NCBI RefSeq assembly: GCF_900114315.1
Contig: NZ_FOSQ01000001.1
Span: 536,202 to 600,201, forward strand
From: Falsiroseomonas stagni DSM 19981
Lineage (GTDB): Bacteria > Pseudomonadota > Alphaproteobacteria > Acetobacterales > Acetobacteraceae
Length of the DNA stretch: 64,000 nt
Direction: 5' to 3'
Part shown: positions 8,724-16,178 of the stretch, in pieces
Layout: each line of letters begins with the position of its first letter
Position numbering within the stretch: the stretch's first letter is position 1
Made by a program: the position numbers and the translations under genes
The notes under the pieces: generated by a model
The model's database searches: none
Told to the model about the DNA's origin: nothing
The model's input: the letters and a program-made list of their open reading frames with translations, nothing else

Positions 8724-10603
8724 CAGTCGGTCATCCTCATGTCGGTGGTGACGGAAAGCAGGGTCAGCGGCAGCGGTGTCTCACCCTCCACCCGCCACAG
8801 CGGCGCCATCGCATCCCGCCGCCAGCCGAGGGCGCGCAGCGTGATGTCGCCGGTGAAGGGCGCGGGCGCGGCATCCAGCAGCGCCGTGTCCAGCCGCCGG
8901 AACGGCACGGGCTGCACGCCGCGGCCGAGGTCGACCTCCAGCGCCGGCGTCTCCATCACCCGGAAGGTGGCGGAGACCAGGCGGAGCGGTGCGGAAGCGG
9001 CGCCACCGGCACCGGACAGGCCCGTCGGCAGCGGTTCCACCACATGGCGGAACGTCAGGCCGACCTGCACGGCGCGCGCCGGCGGGTCCAGCGTGACCGC
9101 GCCGCCGGCGACGGTCATGGCCCCGCGCGGTGCCCCATCCGCCATGACGCTGACCACCGATCCGTCGAGGTGGCCGAGCCCTGACCACACATCCTGTTCC
9201 GTGGCGCTGGTGCCGGACAGCGCGGCATCGAGGCCGAGCGCCGTGTCGAAGCGTTCCAGCCGATGCCAGCCATTCCTTTCCACCACCGCGAAGACGCGGC
9301 CCTCGGTCTCCGCCACCGCCTTGAAGCGGCCTGCGGTGTCGAGCCGCGTCCAGGCCGTCACCTGTTCCGCGCGATAGAGCGTCAGCGTCGCGATCGACCC
9401 ATCGGCCATCACCACATGCAGCAGCCGCATGGTCTGGTCATAGGCCATGGAGACGGGCTGCTGGATCAGGTGCCGCGCCACCAGCGCCAGGTCATTCGCC
9501 TGGTACACGTCGGCGACGTCGGTATAGGCGAATTCATGCACTGCCTGGCCGGACCGCGCGACGAACAGCGTGGCGCCATCCACATCCACCGGCGGCACCT
9601 GCCGGTCCACCAGGCTGCCGACGCGCGTCTGGCGATGCAGCTGGATGGAGGACGGCGTCAGCGGATCGCCCGTCACCATCCACTCGGCACCGGAGGTGAA
9701 GACCTGCAGGTGGCGGCCGGAGAAGACGGCGCGGATCGCATTCACCTGGTCCGACACCAGCGCGAATTCGATCGCCTGGTCGTCGAGGCCGGTGCCGTTG
9801 TCGAAATTGCCGATGTCGCCGGTGCGCGAAAGCCAAAGCCGGTTCGGCAGATCCCGCGACCCGCCCAGTACCAGGCGATCCTGGTGGAAGCAGGCGGAGA
9901 CGGGATAGCCGCGGACGCCGCTGAAGGCGGGCTCCGCCCAATCCGTGGTCGGCGCGGTGCCGGGCAGCGTGCCGTTGACGATCCCTGTCGCCGACCGTGC
10001 ATTCGCCACCGCGGTGATGGCGACTGTCTGGCCCGCGATGCGGAATGGCGCGGTGACATGGCCGCTGGAGAAGACGTCGGCGGAGGCCGTCAGCGTCACG
10101 GTGCCGGTGGTGGCGGAGGCCGCCAGCGTGACATCGGGACGGAAGTTGAAGACGGGCACGGCATCGAAGACGAAAGGTGTCAGCGTCCAGCTGGTATGGC
10201 TGCTCCGCGTCAGGCGCTGCGGCGCGACATCGGGGTGGAACAGCAGCAGCGTGTCGGCGCTCTGCGTGAAAGCGACCTGGCCCTGCATGCCGGTGGACCA
10301 GGGCGCCGGCAGGCTCGCTACCGCGGCATCGCCCAGGAAGACATGCAGCTGCCCCTCGGTCAGCACCAGCAGGTAGGTCTGCTCCGTGTTGAACTCGAAG
10401 GGAATGAGGCGGGCCGGCCCGGGCAGGGACGCCACATGCAGCAGGCCCGGCCGCCGCGCGACGCCGCCCGTGGGCTGGATGACGACATTGCGCAGCCGGC
10501 GCGCGCCATTCTCGAAGGCCCGCAGATCGGCGCGGCCGAACAGGTTGGGCGCGAGTTCCCCGGCGGTGAAGGAGGATTTGGTGCGTCGCGTGGCGATGGT
10601 CAT
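8723..10603 (-). CDS. tail tubular protein B (T7 gp12-like nozzle protein)
   Basis: This 626-residue protein starts MTIATRRTKSSFTAGELAP and has NVVIQPTGGVARRPGLLHV within the first 55 residues. The 'N-x-x-x-x-x-x-G-G-x-x-R-R-P-G' pattern is characteristic of the podoviral nozzle family. The remainder is beta-rich with propeller-like repeats, and the segment SACFHQDRLVLGGSRDLPN is also typical. It would form the hexameric nozzle at the tip of a short non-contractile tail. It follows the adaptor gene by four bases. The family is diagnostic of a podovirus-type virion rather than a siphovirus-type gene transfer agent. Confidence 0.9.
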   Translation of the reverse strand: MTIATRRTKSSFTAGELAPNLFGRADLRAFENGARRLRNVVIQPTGGVARRPGLLHVASLPGPARLIPFEFNTEQTYLLVLTEGQLHVFLGDAAVASLPAPWSTGMQGQVAFTQSADTLLLFHPDVAPQRLTRSSHTSWTLTPFVFDAVPVFNFRPDVTLAASATTGTVTLTASADVFSSGHVTAPFRIAGQTVAITAVANARSATGIVNGTLPGTAPTTDWAEPAFSGVRGYPVSACFHQDRLVLGGSRDLPNRLWLSRTGDIGNFDNGTGLDDQAIEFALVSDQVNAIRAVFSGRHLQVFTSGAEWMVTGDPLTPSSIQLHRQTRVGSLVDRQVPPVDVDGATLFVARSGQAVHEFAYTDVADVYQANDLALVARHLIQQPVSMAYDQTMRLLHVVMADGSIATLTLYRAEQVTAWTRLDTAGRFKAVAETEGRVFAVVERNGWHRLERFDTALGLDAALSGTSATEQDVWSGLGHLDGSVVSVMADGAPRGAMTVAGGAVTLDPPARAVQVGLTFRHVVEPLPTGLSGAGGAASAPLRLVSATFRVMETPALEVDLGRGVQPVPFRRLDTALLDAAPAPFTGDITLRALGWRRDAMAPLWRVEGETPLPLTLLSVTTDMRMTD

Positions 10604-10607
10604 GCGA

Positions 10608-11186
10608 TCAGCCCCGCACCGAGACCAGCGGGAAATCCTCGATCGCCCGCGGCGTGTCCTGCTGGCTGTCGATCTGCCGCGCGGCGCGCAACTCCGTCTC
10701 CGCCAGGCGGAACAGCATCTCCGCCCGCGATGCGGACTCCGTCAGCGGCAGGCAGAATTCCGCGGCCAGCCGCGCCACCAGCGCCTGGGCGAAGAAGGGC
10801 GGGAAGGCGCTTTCATCGGCACGGAAGATGTAGGTCAGCACGACCTGCTCCGCATCGGCGTGCAGCCGGTCCTCGTGCAGACGGTAGGGCGTGCCGCGCC
10901 CGCGCCCGCCGCTGCCGGCGGACAGCGCGCGGAGAAAGCCCGGCGGCAGCTGGAAGGCATGCGCCATGTCCGCCTGCGGCACTGCGGCCAGCCGGGGCAG
11001 GGAAGCCTGGCCGGTGGCGAAGGACCAGGGATGGGCGGAGAGCAGCGCGTCGCGCACCGGCGCGTAGAGATTCGCCGCCACCTCCGCCTCCGCCGTCCCC
11101 TCATCGAGCGAGGCGACGGGCTGCGCGCCCAGGCGCAGCAGGGCGCGCGAGCACAGCGCGAGCGCGGTGAGTGCCATGGTTGTCAT
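10608..11186 (-). CDS. tail tubular protein A (T7 gp11-like adaptor)
   Basis: This 192-residue protein matches the gp11/adaptor family: LALCSRALLRLGAQPVASLDEG, then ANLYAPVRDALLSAHPWSFAT, and LHADAEQVVLTYIFRADES. This small helical protein joins the portal to the nozzle and so builds the short tail. Two starts are possible, ATG 11186 and ATG 11177, differing by three residues. It lies directly upstream of tail tubular B, as in T7, and about 80 bp downstream of the capsid gene. Confidence 0.88.
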   Translation of the reverse strand: MTTMALTALALCSRALLRLGAQPVASLDEGTAEAEVAANLYAPVRDALLSAHPWSFATGQASLPRLAAVPQADMAHAFQLPPGFLRALSAGSGGRGRGTPYRLHEDRLHADAEQVVLTYIFRADESAFPPFFAQALVARLAAEFCLPLTESASRAEMLFRLAETELRAARQIDSQQDTPRAIEDFPLVSVRG

Positions 11187-11262
11187 GTCCGTTCGCGGGA
11201 GGTTGGGCGGCCCCCGTCACGGGGACCGCCCTGGGTGGTGGCGACAGGCTGACCCTTGCGCC

Positions 11263-12102
11263 TTATTCCGCCGCGCGCATGCGCACGACGCCCATGTCAT
11301 CGACCAGCACGGCGCCCTGGCTCATCATGTTGGCGACGAAATGCGCGGCGCGGTCGCCGTGCCAGGTGACGTCGGTCTGCACTTCCGCCGCCGCGGCGTG
11401 GCCGATGGCGGTGCGGTGGAAGAAGTAGCAGTAGCGCAGCGCGCCGGACTTGGTCAGGCCGGAATGCGGCATCCACAGCGCGCCGAGCCAGCGCTTCGCC
11501 TGGCTGCCCTTCCAGGGCAGCGCATCGTCGCCGACATACTGGGAGGAGGCGAATTCCTCGATCGCCAGCAGCTGGCTCCACTGCTTCCAGCCGACGACGG
11601 CGACGCGGCCACCATCATCCGGCACATCCGCGGCGCCCATCATCTCGAACGCCAGCAGCACCTTCGCCTTGGTCAGGCCGTCGCTGTCGGTCGTGCCGGC
11701 GGCGGTGCCGATCGCTTCCCGCGTACCGGCATCGAGCGCCGCGATGATGAGCTCATCCGTCTTGCGGCCCAGCGCATAGGCGCCCGCATTGGCGACGACG
11801 GTGCGTTCGTCGATGTTCGTCTTCAGCTCATCCAGCCGGTCGATCCAGTCGCCGGCATAGTAGTCCTGGAGCACGCATTCGACCTGCGCATGCTCCAGGT
11901 TCATCACCGGGACGGCGCCGTTGCGCGTCTTCGCCGCGGCGGTGCCCTTGCCGACCTTCGGGAAGAAGGTGCTGGATCCGGTGACGCCGGACTTGGACCG
12001 CACCAGGGGGCGCAGCTTGCTGCCCTGGCGCTGATAGGCCTCCTTCACCTCGGCCTGGAACTGGACGGCGAAGACGGCGTCGATCTGGGTGCTGGCGGGC
12101 AT
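11263..12102 (-). CDS. phage major capsid protein
   Basis: This 279-residue protein is read from ATG 12102 because a strong ribosome site (AAGGAGGGCCACG) lies just before it. An upstream in-frame extension to 12327 crosses hairpin-rich noncoding DNA. The sequence has EVKEAYQRQGSKLRPLV, an ALGRKTDELIIAAL stretch, GRVAVVGWKQWSQLL, and an acidic/aromatic C-terminal domain. It resembles capsid proteins of small HK97-fold phages with T7-like order. Position between the scaffold and adaptor genes supports the assignment. A 334-bp structured leader precedes it, possibly to give it separate high expression. Confidence 0.85.
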   Translation of the reverse strand: MPASTQIDAVFAVQFQAEVKEAYQRQGSKLRPLVRSKSGVTGSSTFFPKVGKGTAAAKTRNGAVPVMNLEHAQVECVLQDYYAGDWIDRLDELKTNIDERTVVANAGAYALGRKTDELIIAALDAGTREAIGTAAGTTDSDGLTKAKVLLAFEMMGAADVPDDGGRVAVVGWKQWSQLLAIEEFASSQYVGDDALPWKGSQAKRWLGALWMPHSGLTKSGALRYCYFFHRTAIGHAAAAEVQTDVTWHGDRAAHFVANMMSQGAVLVDDMGVVRMRAAE

Positions 12103-12436
12103 CGTGGCCCTCCTTCGTGATGGGGTGCAGGGAAGGCGCCGCGCCACCGGTTGCCCCCGGGGGGTTTGCCCCTGGGGCCGGCGCCACGGCATGGCTCCGC
12201 AGGCCCGCTCACGCGGGTTGCTTGCGGGAAGGGGGGGGCGGGGCGGATGGGGACCCCTTGGGCCCGCGCCATCCGCCCCGCCGGCGCCGCGCCCGGGGAG
12301 GGGCGCGGCGACGCCGGCCGGCGCCACGCGCTGCGATGCGCAGCGGGCGCCTGGCCGGATCTCAGCGGGTTGTCACGCGCCGCGTAGGCGACACACCCCG
12401 TCGGCTATTCGCCGACGAGGCCGGTGTACCCGTCGG
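12103..12436 (-). other. 334-bp hairpin-rich leader between scaffold and capsid genes
   Basis: I see no gene here. The stretch holds several strong inverted repeats: an 11-bp arm pair at 12240-12250/12269-12279, a 9-bp pair at 12286-12294/12301-12309, and two copies of a GTCGGC-tattc-GCCGAC hairpin at the far end. No T-run follows them, so they are not classic intrinsic terminators. They may be RNA processing or stability elements that uncouple capsid expression from scaffold expression. Confidence 0.55.
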
Positions 12437-12452
12437 CTATTCGCCGACGAGG
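12397..12452. repeat. tandem duplication of a hairpin-bearing 24-bp segment at the scaffold stop
   Basis: A 24-base segment (12397-12420) recurs exactly at 12429-12452, giving a 32-bp period. Each copy contains the perfect 6-bp stem GTCGGC/GCCGAC with loop TATTC. The second copy contains the last codons and stop (TAG at 12437-12439) of the scaffold gene, so the first is a duplicated gene end lying downstream of the stop in the direction of transcription. Confidence 0.85.
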
Positions 12453-13174
12453 CGCCGGAACCCGTCCGTCACGCGCTTCACGAAATCGGGCTCCCGCGTC
12501 CGCCAGTAGCGGGGGTCGCGCATCATCCGGCGCAGTTCCCCCTCATCCGGCGTCGATTCCGCCTGCGCATCGCGCGCAAGGGCCGGTTCCTTGCCTTCCA
12601 TCATGCGATGCAGCGCGACCACGCCCTCCGCCGTGCTGGACAGCGCCGTGAAGACCGCTTCCGGCAGGTTGGCGCGGCCCCAGCTGGACAGCTGGGCGGC
12701 GATGCGGCGGAAGCGTTCCTCCCCGCCGAAATGCGCCTGCAGCTTCTCCACCTGTCGCGCGGCCTCGAAATCCGCGGCCGCTTCCGCGATCAGCGGCAGC
12801 AGGCGTTCGGCCGCCAGGTCATAGACCAGCTGCACCTGGCGCGGCGTGAAGCCGGCCTCGTGCAGCTTCGCGTTCACCACCGGGTCGGGCGATACCACCT
12901 CGTTCAGCGGCGTGATCTCGTAGCCATCCGGGCTGTCGGGAATGCCGAGCAGCCGGCGCCAGCGCAGCCGCTCCTCCTCCGGCGCGTCATCGCCCGGCGG
13001 GCCCTGGCGCTGGGACATGCGGCGTTCCAGTTCCAGGTAGGATTTCAGCAGGGCGTCGACGCGCAGCGCGCCGGCGGCCTCGTCCCAGAACTTCTCCGGG
13101 ATTTCGGCCGGTCGGGTCGTGCGGCCCGCGGCCGTGTCCGGCTTCAGGGCGGTCTCGAGAAGATCCTCGGGCAT
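12437..13174 (-). CDS. capsid assembly scaffolding protein (T7 gp9-like)
   Basis: The protein is 245 residues from ATG 13174, or 249 from a GTG at 13186 that overlaps the portal stop. An AGGAG about 11 bases before the ATG favours the ATG. It is highly charged and almost entirely helical, with no hydrophobic core pattern. It contains PEKFWDEAAGALRVDALLKS, a motif seen in podoviral scaffolds, a central LGIPDSPDGYEI segment, and a Glu/Arg-rich C-terminus. By family and position between portal and capsid it would template prohead assembly and then leave. The gene end lies in a tandem hairpin duplication. Confidence 0.83.
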   Translation of the reverse strand: MPEDLLETALKPDTAAGRTTRPAEIPEKFWDEAAGALRVDALLKSYLELERRMSQRQGPPGDDAPEEERLRWRRLLGIPDSPDGYEITPLNEVVSPDPVVNAKLHEAGFTPRQVQLVYDLAAERLLPLIAEAAADFEAARQVEKLQAHFGGEERFRRIAAQLSSWGRANLPEAVFTALSSTAEGVVALHRMMEGKEPALARDAQAESTPDEGELRRMMRDPRYWRTREPDFVKRVTDGFRRLVGE

Positions 13175-13182
13175 GCCGGGGC

Positions 13183-14622
13183 TCACTCCTGGGTCTGGGG
13201 TTGGGCGGGGGTCGCATCGGCGGGCCGCAGGATTTCCGGCGGCGCGCCCAGTGTTCGGGCCAGCCAGCGCGCGGCCGCAGGGGCATCGAGCGTGGCGCGC
13301 GCCTCCGGCCCCAGCGCCGCCGCGGCCTGCAGGAACAGCAGCGTGTCCGCCGCATCCGCGCGGGCCTGCACGCGGGCGAGCGGCGAGGCGTAGGTCAGCC
13401 GCGCTTCCCGCCCATCAGGCAGCAGCGCGGGGATCTCGCCCCGCCGCCGCAGCACGGCCAGGCAGCGCGCCACCAGCGGCGTCAGCAGCTCCGCCTGCAG
13501 GCGGCCATAGGTGGCGCCGAGCAGCCGCGCGCTCTGCGCGCTGCGTTCCAGCACCTCCGTCGCCGTCATGCCGGGCTTCTCCGCCTGCCCGATCCGGTCG
13601 GCCAGCAGCGCGCCGCGGATGCGGGTCCGCAGGTCGTTCAGCACGAGCTGGGAGACATCGAAATTCCCGGGCGCAGCGAGCGGCGTGAGGCCCGATGAAC
13701 CCGGCGCCTTCGGGATGATGGCGCCCGGCACCAGCCGCACCGTGGCGGGGTTCAGCACGCCATCGTCTTCCGCCTGCCAGATGCCGGTGGCGGCGATGGA
13801 GGCGTTCTTCAGCACCAGCTCCACCACCTTGTTGGCGGTGCGGATGTCGGGCAGGGCCTTGGCCACGGGACCGCGGCCATAGACCTCGCCCGGCACCTTC
13901 AGCCAGCGGAAGGCGATGAAGGGACTCTCCGCGAAGCGGCCCTCGGCCAGCAGGCGGGACGTGCCGTCCTCCTCCTCCGCCACCACCGCCAGGCGGTGGC
14001 CGGCCCGGGCGTCCGGCCAAGCGGCTTCAACCACCCGCAGCTTCGGCGCCGGCTCGTCCTCGCTCCGGCGACGCTCGGCGATCACCGCCGCGGGCCAGCG
14101 CGCCTTGATCTCGGCTGCCGTCAGGCGCAGCGACCGGAACACGGTATCGAGCCGGCCGGACACGCCCTCCTCCAGCACCGCGTCGCGCATCGGCACGGCG
14201 GAGAATCGCAGCGCGGAAGCCTCCCCCACCGGCGCTTCCTCCACCAGCAGCAGGCCGGTGCCGGTCACGACCAGGTCGAGGAAGGCCTGGTGGATCTCCA
14301 GCGCGAAGTTGGAGCGGTCGAGGTGCCCCTGCAGCGTTTCCGCCGCTTCCTCCAGCGTCTTCGCGACGTCCTGCGCCGCGGCGCTGTCGGCCACCTTGCG
14401 GGCCGGCGCCAGGCCGAACCAGCGCGACCACGGCGGCACCAGCTCCGCGAGGAGGGAGGCCGCCAGCTGTTCCGCCGCATCGGCTGCGGTCGCGTCGAAC
14501 AGCGGCGCGGCGTTGGGCGCGGGCAGCGCCACGTCGTAGCAATCCTGCCACTGCCCCTCCAGCGGCCGGCGGCGGGCGGAGGCGCGGGCGTGGCGGGCCA
14601 GGATGTCCTCGGGTGTCATCAT
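13183..14622 (-). CDS. phage portal (head-to-tail connector) protein
   Basis: This 479-residue protein is read from the first of two adjacent ATGs (14622). It has the layout of T7 gp8-type connectors: RRPLEGQWQDCYDVALP near the N-terminus, LLAELVPPWSRWFGLAP, and an aromatic RWLKVPGEVYGRGPVAKALPD region (about residue 250). A long C-terminal helix region has EKPGMTATEVLERSAQ. The dodecameric portal is the DNA entry point and docks both terminase and tail adaptor. The next frame upstream (14628-14876) is a separate gene; the longer open reading in this frame to 14925 is its shadow. Confidence 0.88.
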   Translation of the reverse strand: MMTPEDILARHARASARRRPLEGQWQDCYDVALPAPNAAPLFDATAADAAEQLAASLLAELVPPWSRWFGLAPARKVADSAAAQDVAKTLEEAAETLQGHLDRSNFALEIHQAFLDLVVTGTGLLLVEEAPVGEASALRFSAVPMRDAVLEEGVSGRLDTVFRSLRLTAAEIKARWPAAVIAERRRSEDEPAPKLRVVEAAWPDARAGHRLAVVAEEEDGTSRLLAEGRFAESPFIAFRWLKVPGEVYGRGPVAKALPDIRTANKVVELVLKNASIAATGIWQAEDDGVLNPATVRLVPGAIIPKAPGSSGLTPLAAPGNFDVSQLVLNDLRTRIRGALLADRIGQAEKPGMTATEVLERSAQSARLLGATYGRLQAELLTPLVARCLAVLRRRGEIPALLPDGREARLTYASPLARVQARADAADTLLFLQAAAALGPEARATLDAPAAARWLARTLGAPPEILRPADATPAQPQTQE

Positions 14623-14627
14623 CGCCC

Positions 14628-14876
14628 TCACTCGCCCAGCAGGCTCTTGCGCACGGCGAAGGCCGGCGCCGGGTCCAGCACGCCCCGCGCGGAGGTCGTG
14701 ATCGTGCCCGCCAGGCCCCGCCGCGCGCGCTCCAGCGCCTTCTGGCGGGCTTCGCGTGCCGCGCTGTCGGCGTTCGCCGCGGCGGCGGCATTGGCATCGG
14801 CCTGCGCCTGGGCGTTGGCCGCACTGGAATCGACGGCGGGCGCCGCCGGCTTCGGCGCCCTGATCAGGCCACCCAT
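14628..14876 (-). CDS. small Ala-rich phage protein, first gene of the structural operon
   Basis: This 82-residue protein starts MGGLIRAPKPAAPAVDSS and continues with an alanine/asparagine/glutamine-rich segment (about residues 20-40). A basic helix (RQKALERARRGLAGTI) follows, then TSARGVLDPAPAF. No family is recognisable. It is the first gene after the TTGACA/TACACA promoter and lies six bases from the portal start, so it is a structural-operon member, perhaps a minor virion or assembly factor. In T7 the equivalent slot holds small genes such as 6.7/7.3, but no homology is claimed. Confidence 0.6.
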   Translation of the reverse strand: MGGLIRAPKPAAPAVDSSAANAQAQADANAAAAANADSAAREARQKALERARRGLAGTITTSARGVLDPAPAFAVRKSLLGE

Positions 14877-14931
14877 GCGCGCTTCCTTCGGCTTGATCGG
14901 TGAAAGGGTCCGGGCCGCCCGCCAAAGAAAT

Positions 14932-14959
14932 GGGCCCGCCCGGCGAACCGGACGGGCCC
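14932..14959. repeat. strong hairpin in the leader of the structural operon
   Basis: Arms GGGCCCG and CGGGCCC (14932-14938/14953-14959) enclose a second CCGG/CCGG stem (14940-14943/14948-14951) with a CGAA loop and one C-A mismatch. It lies about 50 bp downstream of the putative late promoter and before the first structural gene, without a T-run. It could be an attenuator or an RNA-stabilising 5' hairpin. Confidence 0.6.
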
Positions 14960-15014
14960 GAGGCAGGGACCGGAGGGAGGTGCCATCGGGCGCAACTCGC
15001 CCCGTGGCCTGGCC

Positions 15015-15043
15015 TGTGTAGCGGCCCTTCAGGGCTGTGTCAA
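15015..15043 (-). promoter_or_regulatory. consensus sigma70 promoter for the structural operon
   Basis: On the minus strand TTGACA (15043-15038) is followed by exactly 17 bases and TACACA (15020-15015), close to consensus in a genome where such matches are rare. The -35 lies across the stop codon of the upstream gene, and transcription would start near 15008 and enter the portal-to-endolysin gene string. The spacer holds a GCCCT-TC-AGGGC dyad that could be an operator. Confidence 0.75.
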
Positions 15044-15516
15044 GAATTATTTCCTATTTCGCCAAAGATTCTGCGCGGTGCCGTTTCCGCCATCTGCCCA
15101 CCCAGCGCGCGGAACAGTCCGAAGGGCGTGATGGCGAAGGGCGCGCCGGGCCCCAGCAGCGCCCGGCAGAGCGACACGCAGGTGAAGGGGGCCAGCACAG
15201 GCCCGATGCTGGCCGCGGGTTCACCGGGCACGAAGGGGCCCAGCACGCGCAGCCCCGCCCGCCGGTAGAAGCCCGGCAGGTCGAAGCCCGCCGCTACCGG
15301 CAGCCTGGCCACCACCAGGCGGCCCGACAGCGGTTCCAGCACCGTCCAGCCGGCCTCATCCGACAGTGCGGCGAAGCAGTGGCGGAACCCCGGGCGCAGC
15401 AGCCGCAGCCAGGGCTGGTCCGCCACGCCGCCGAAGGCGATCCAGACGCCCTGCCCGGTGGGATCGGCCGCCAGCGCCCGCCGATGCGCCAGGCGGGCCT
15501 TCATCGGCGCCCACAC
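15040..15516 (-). CDS. cassette-associated hypothetical protein with possible papain-like (NlpC/P60-like) motifs
   Basis: This 158-residue protein has the order PWLRLLRPGFRHCFAAL (His/Cys near residue 45), GWTVLEPLSGRLVV, then APFTCVSLCRALLG (Cys near residue 113), and ITPFGLFRAL. A His-containing strand followed by a Cys at a helix N-terminus recalls circularly permuted NlpC/P60 peptidases, but I cannot confirm the fold. It overlaps the preceding gene by 16 bases and ends inside the structural promoter. It belongs to the SOS-box transcript rather than the structural one. There is no signal peptide or membrane segment. Confidence 0.6.
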   Translation of the reverse strand: MWAPMKARLAHRRALAADPTGQGVWIAFGGVADQPWLRLLRPGFRHCFAALSDEAGWTVLEPLSGRLVVARLPVAAGFDLPGFYRRAGLRVLGPFVPGEPAASIGPVLAPFTCVSLCRALLGPGAPFAITPFGLFRALGGQMAETAPRRIFGEIGNNS

Positions 15517-16001
15517 GGGAAGGGCAGGATCTCCGCTCCGCTACGCGTCGCAGGTTCCTCCGGCAGCGTCACGCCGCGCGCCGGCCCGCTGTCCATTTCC
15601 CGCGCCGGCCCGATGTCCATTCCCCGCGCCGGCCCGGCGACGATCCCCTTGGCGCGCAGGGGGTAGTCCAGGCGGTCCATCGCTTCCCGCCACAGGCGAA
15701 GGTCGCCGGCCTCCTGCGGGATGCGGGCGCTCGGCTGGTCGCCGCGTTCGCCCCAGATGCGCAGGATGCGCGCATGGGCGAGGTCGATCCGCCGCTGGCG
15801 ATAGAGGCGGTCCAGCACCTTCACGACGTCATCGGGTTCGCAAGGCCGCACCACCGTGCCGCGGCCGGCGCCCAGCCTGGCGCCGTCGCGCCGGGCGGTC
15901 AGCGCCGCCATGGTCCAGAACCAGGCATCCTCGGCGCAGGTGAAGGGTTCCGCTCGGCTCATGCTGGCCAGGACAGGGGCGCGGCTGGTGATGAAAGCCA
16001 T
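15501..16001 (-). CDS. first gene behind the SOS box, hypothetical cassette protein
   Basis: This 166-residue protein starts at ATG 16001 (MAFITSRAPVLASMSRAEPF); a longer in-frame start at 16067 would place the SOS box inside the coding region. Motifs are CAEDAWFWTMAALTARRDGA, RPCEPDDVVKVLDRLYRQRRID, and ILRIWGERGDQPS. It resembles a small family that accompanies phage genes in alphaproteobacteria, with no known activity. The C-terminal region has three near-copies of an eight-residue unit GPAR(G/E)M(D). It heads the cassette, overlaps the next gene, and diverges from the S24 repressor. Confidence 0.65.
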   Translation of the reverse strand: MAFITSRAPVLASMSRAEPFTCAEDAWFWTMAALTARRDGARLGAGRGTVVRPCEPDDVVKVLDRLYRQRRIDLAHARILRIWGERGDQPSARIPQEAGDLRLWREAMDRLDYPLRAKGIVAGPARGMDIGPAREMDSGPARGVTLPEEPATRSGAEILPFPCGRR

Positions 16002-16029
16002 CTCAAGGGGTCCTTCCTCGTCCGTTCCC

Positions 16030-16044
16030 GAACAAAACAGGAAC
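16030..16044 (-). promoter_or_regulatory. perfect alphaproteobacterial LexA (SOS) box
   Basis: GAAC (16030-16033), seven bases, then GAAC (16041-16044) read on the minus strand as GTTC-N7-GTTC, the established LexA operator of alphaproteobacteria. It lies about 30 bp upstream of the first cassette gene, between that gene and the divergent S24 repressor. A flanking dyad GTTC-CC-GAAC (16024-16033) shares the first half-site. LexA repression with induction by DNA damage is the expected behaviour. Confidence 0.8.
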
Positions 16045-16091
16045 AAAGCCCTCTTAGACTGTTCCACTCACGGTTGCAAGGATGTTGTTCC
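16040..16091. promoter_or_regulatory. repeated TGTTCC half-sites, candidate operators for the S24 repressor
   Basis: GGAACA at 16040-16045 and TGTTCC at 16060-16065 and 16086-16091 form a spaced dyad and a further copy. The outer two sites match in 9 of 10 bases (ACAGGAACAA reversed versus TTGTTCCTAT). They fill the divergent promoter region and could bind the neighbouring CI-like repressor. One copy overlaps the LexA box. Confidence 0.5.
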
Positions 16092-16178
16092 TATTGATTC
16101 GCGACTCGAAACCTAGGATGTGATGCCCAGGTCGAGTCCCCATATCCGGGCCTCGATTCGCATGAGGGGCCGGCTGCG

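Noticed and set aside
6638..9184. Long plus-strand open frame (848 codons) across the tail fibre and nozzle genes
   Set aside because: It is antisense to two well-supported phage genes, and its translation is rich in Arg/His/Gln with no domain pattern. High GC keeps antisense frames open.
12437..12530. Small plus-strand frame over the duplicated hairpins
   Set aside because: It overlaps the scaffold gene antisense, and the repeat explains its apparent regularity.
16086..16138. Dyad GACTCGA...TCGAGTC (16103-16138) as a main operator
   Set aside because: Arms are only 7 bp with 22 bases between and lie close to the repressor start; could be a leader hairpin, too weak to annotate.
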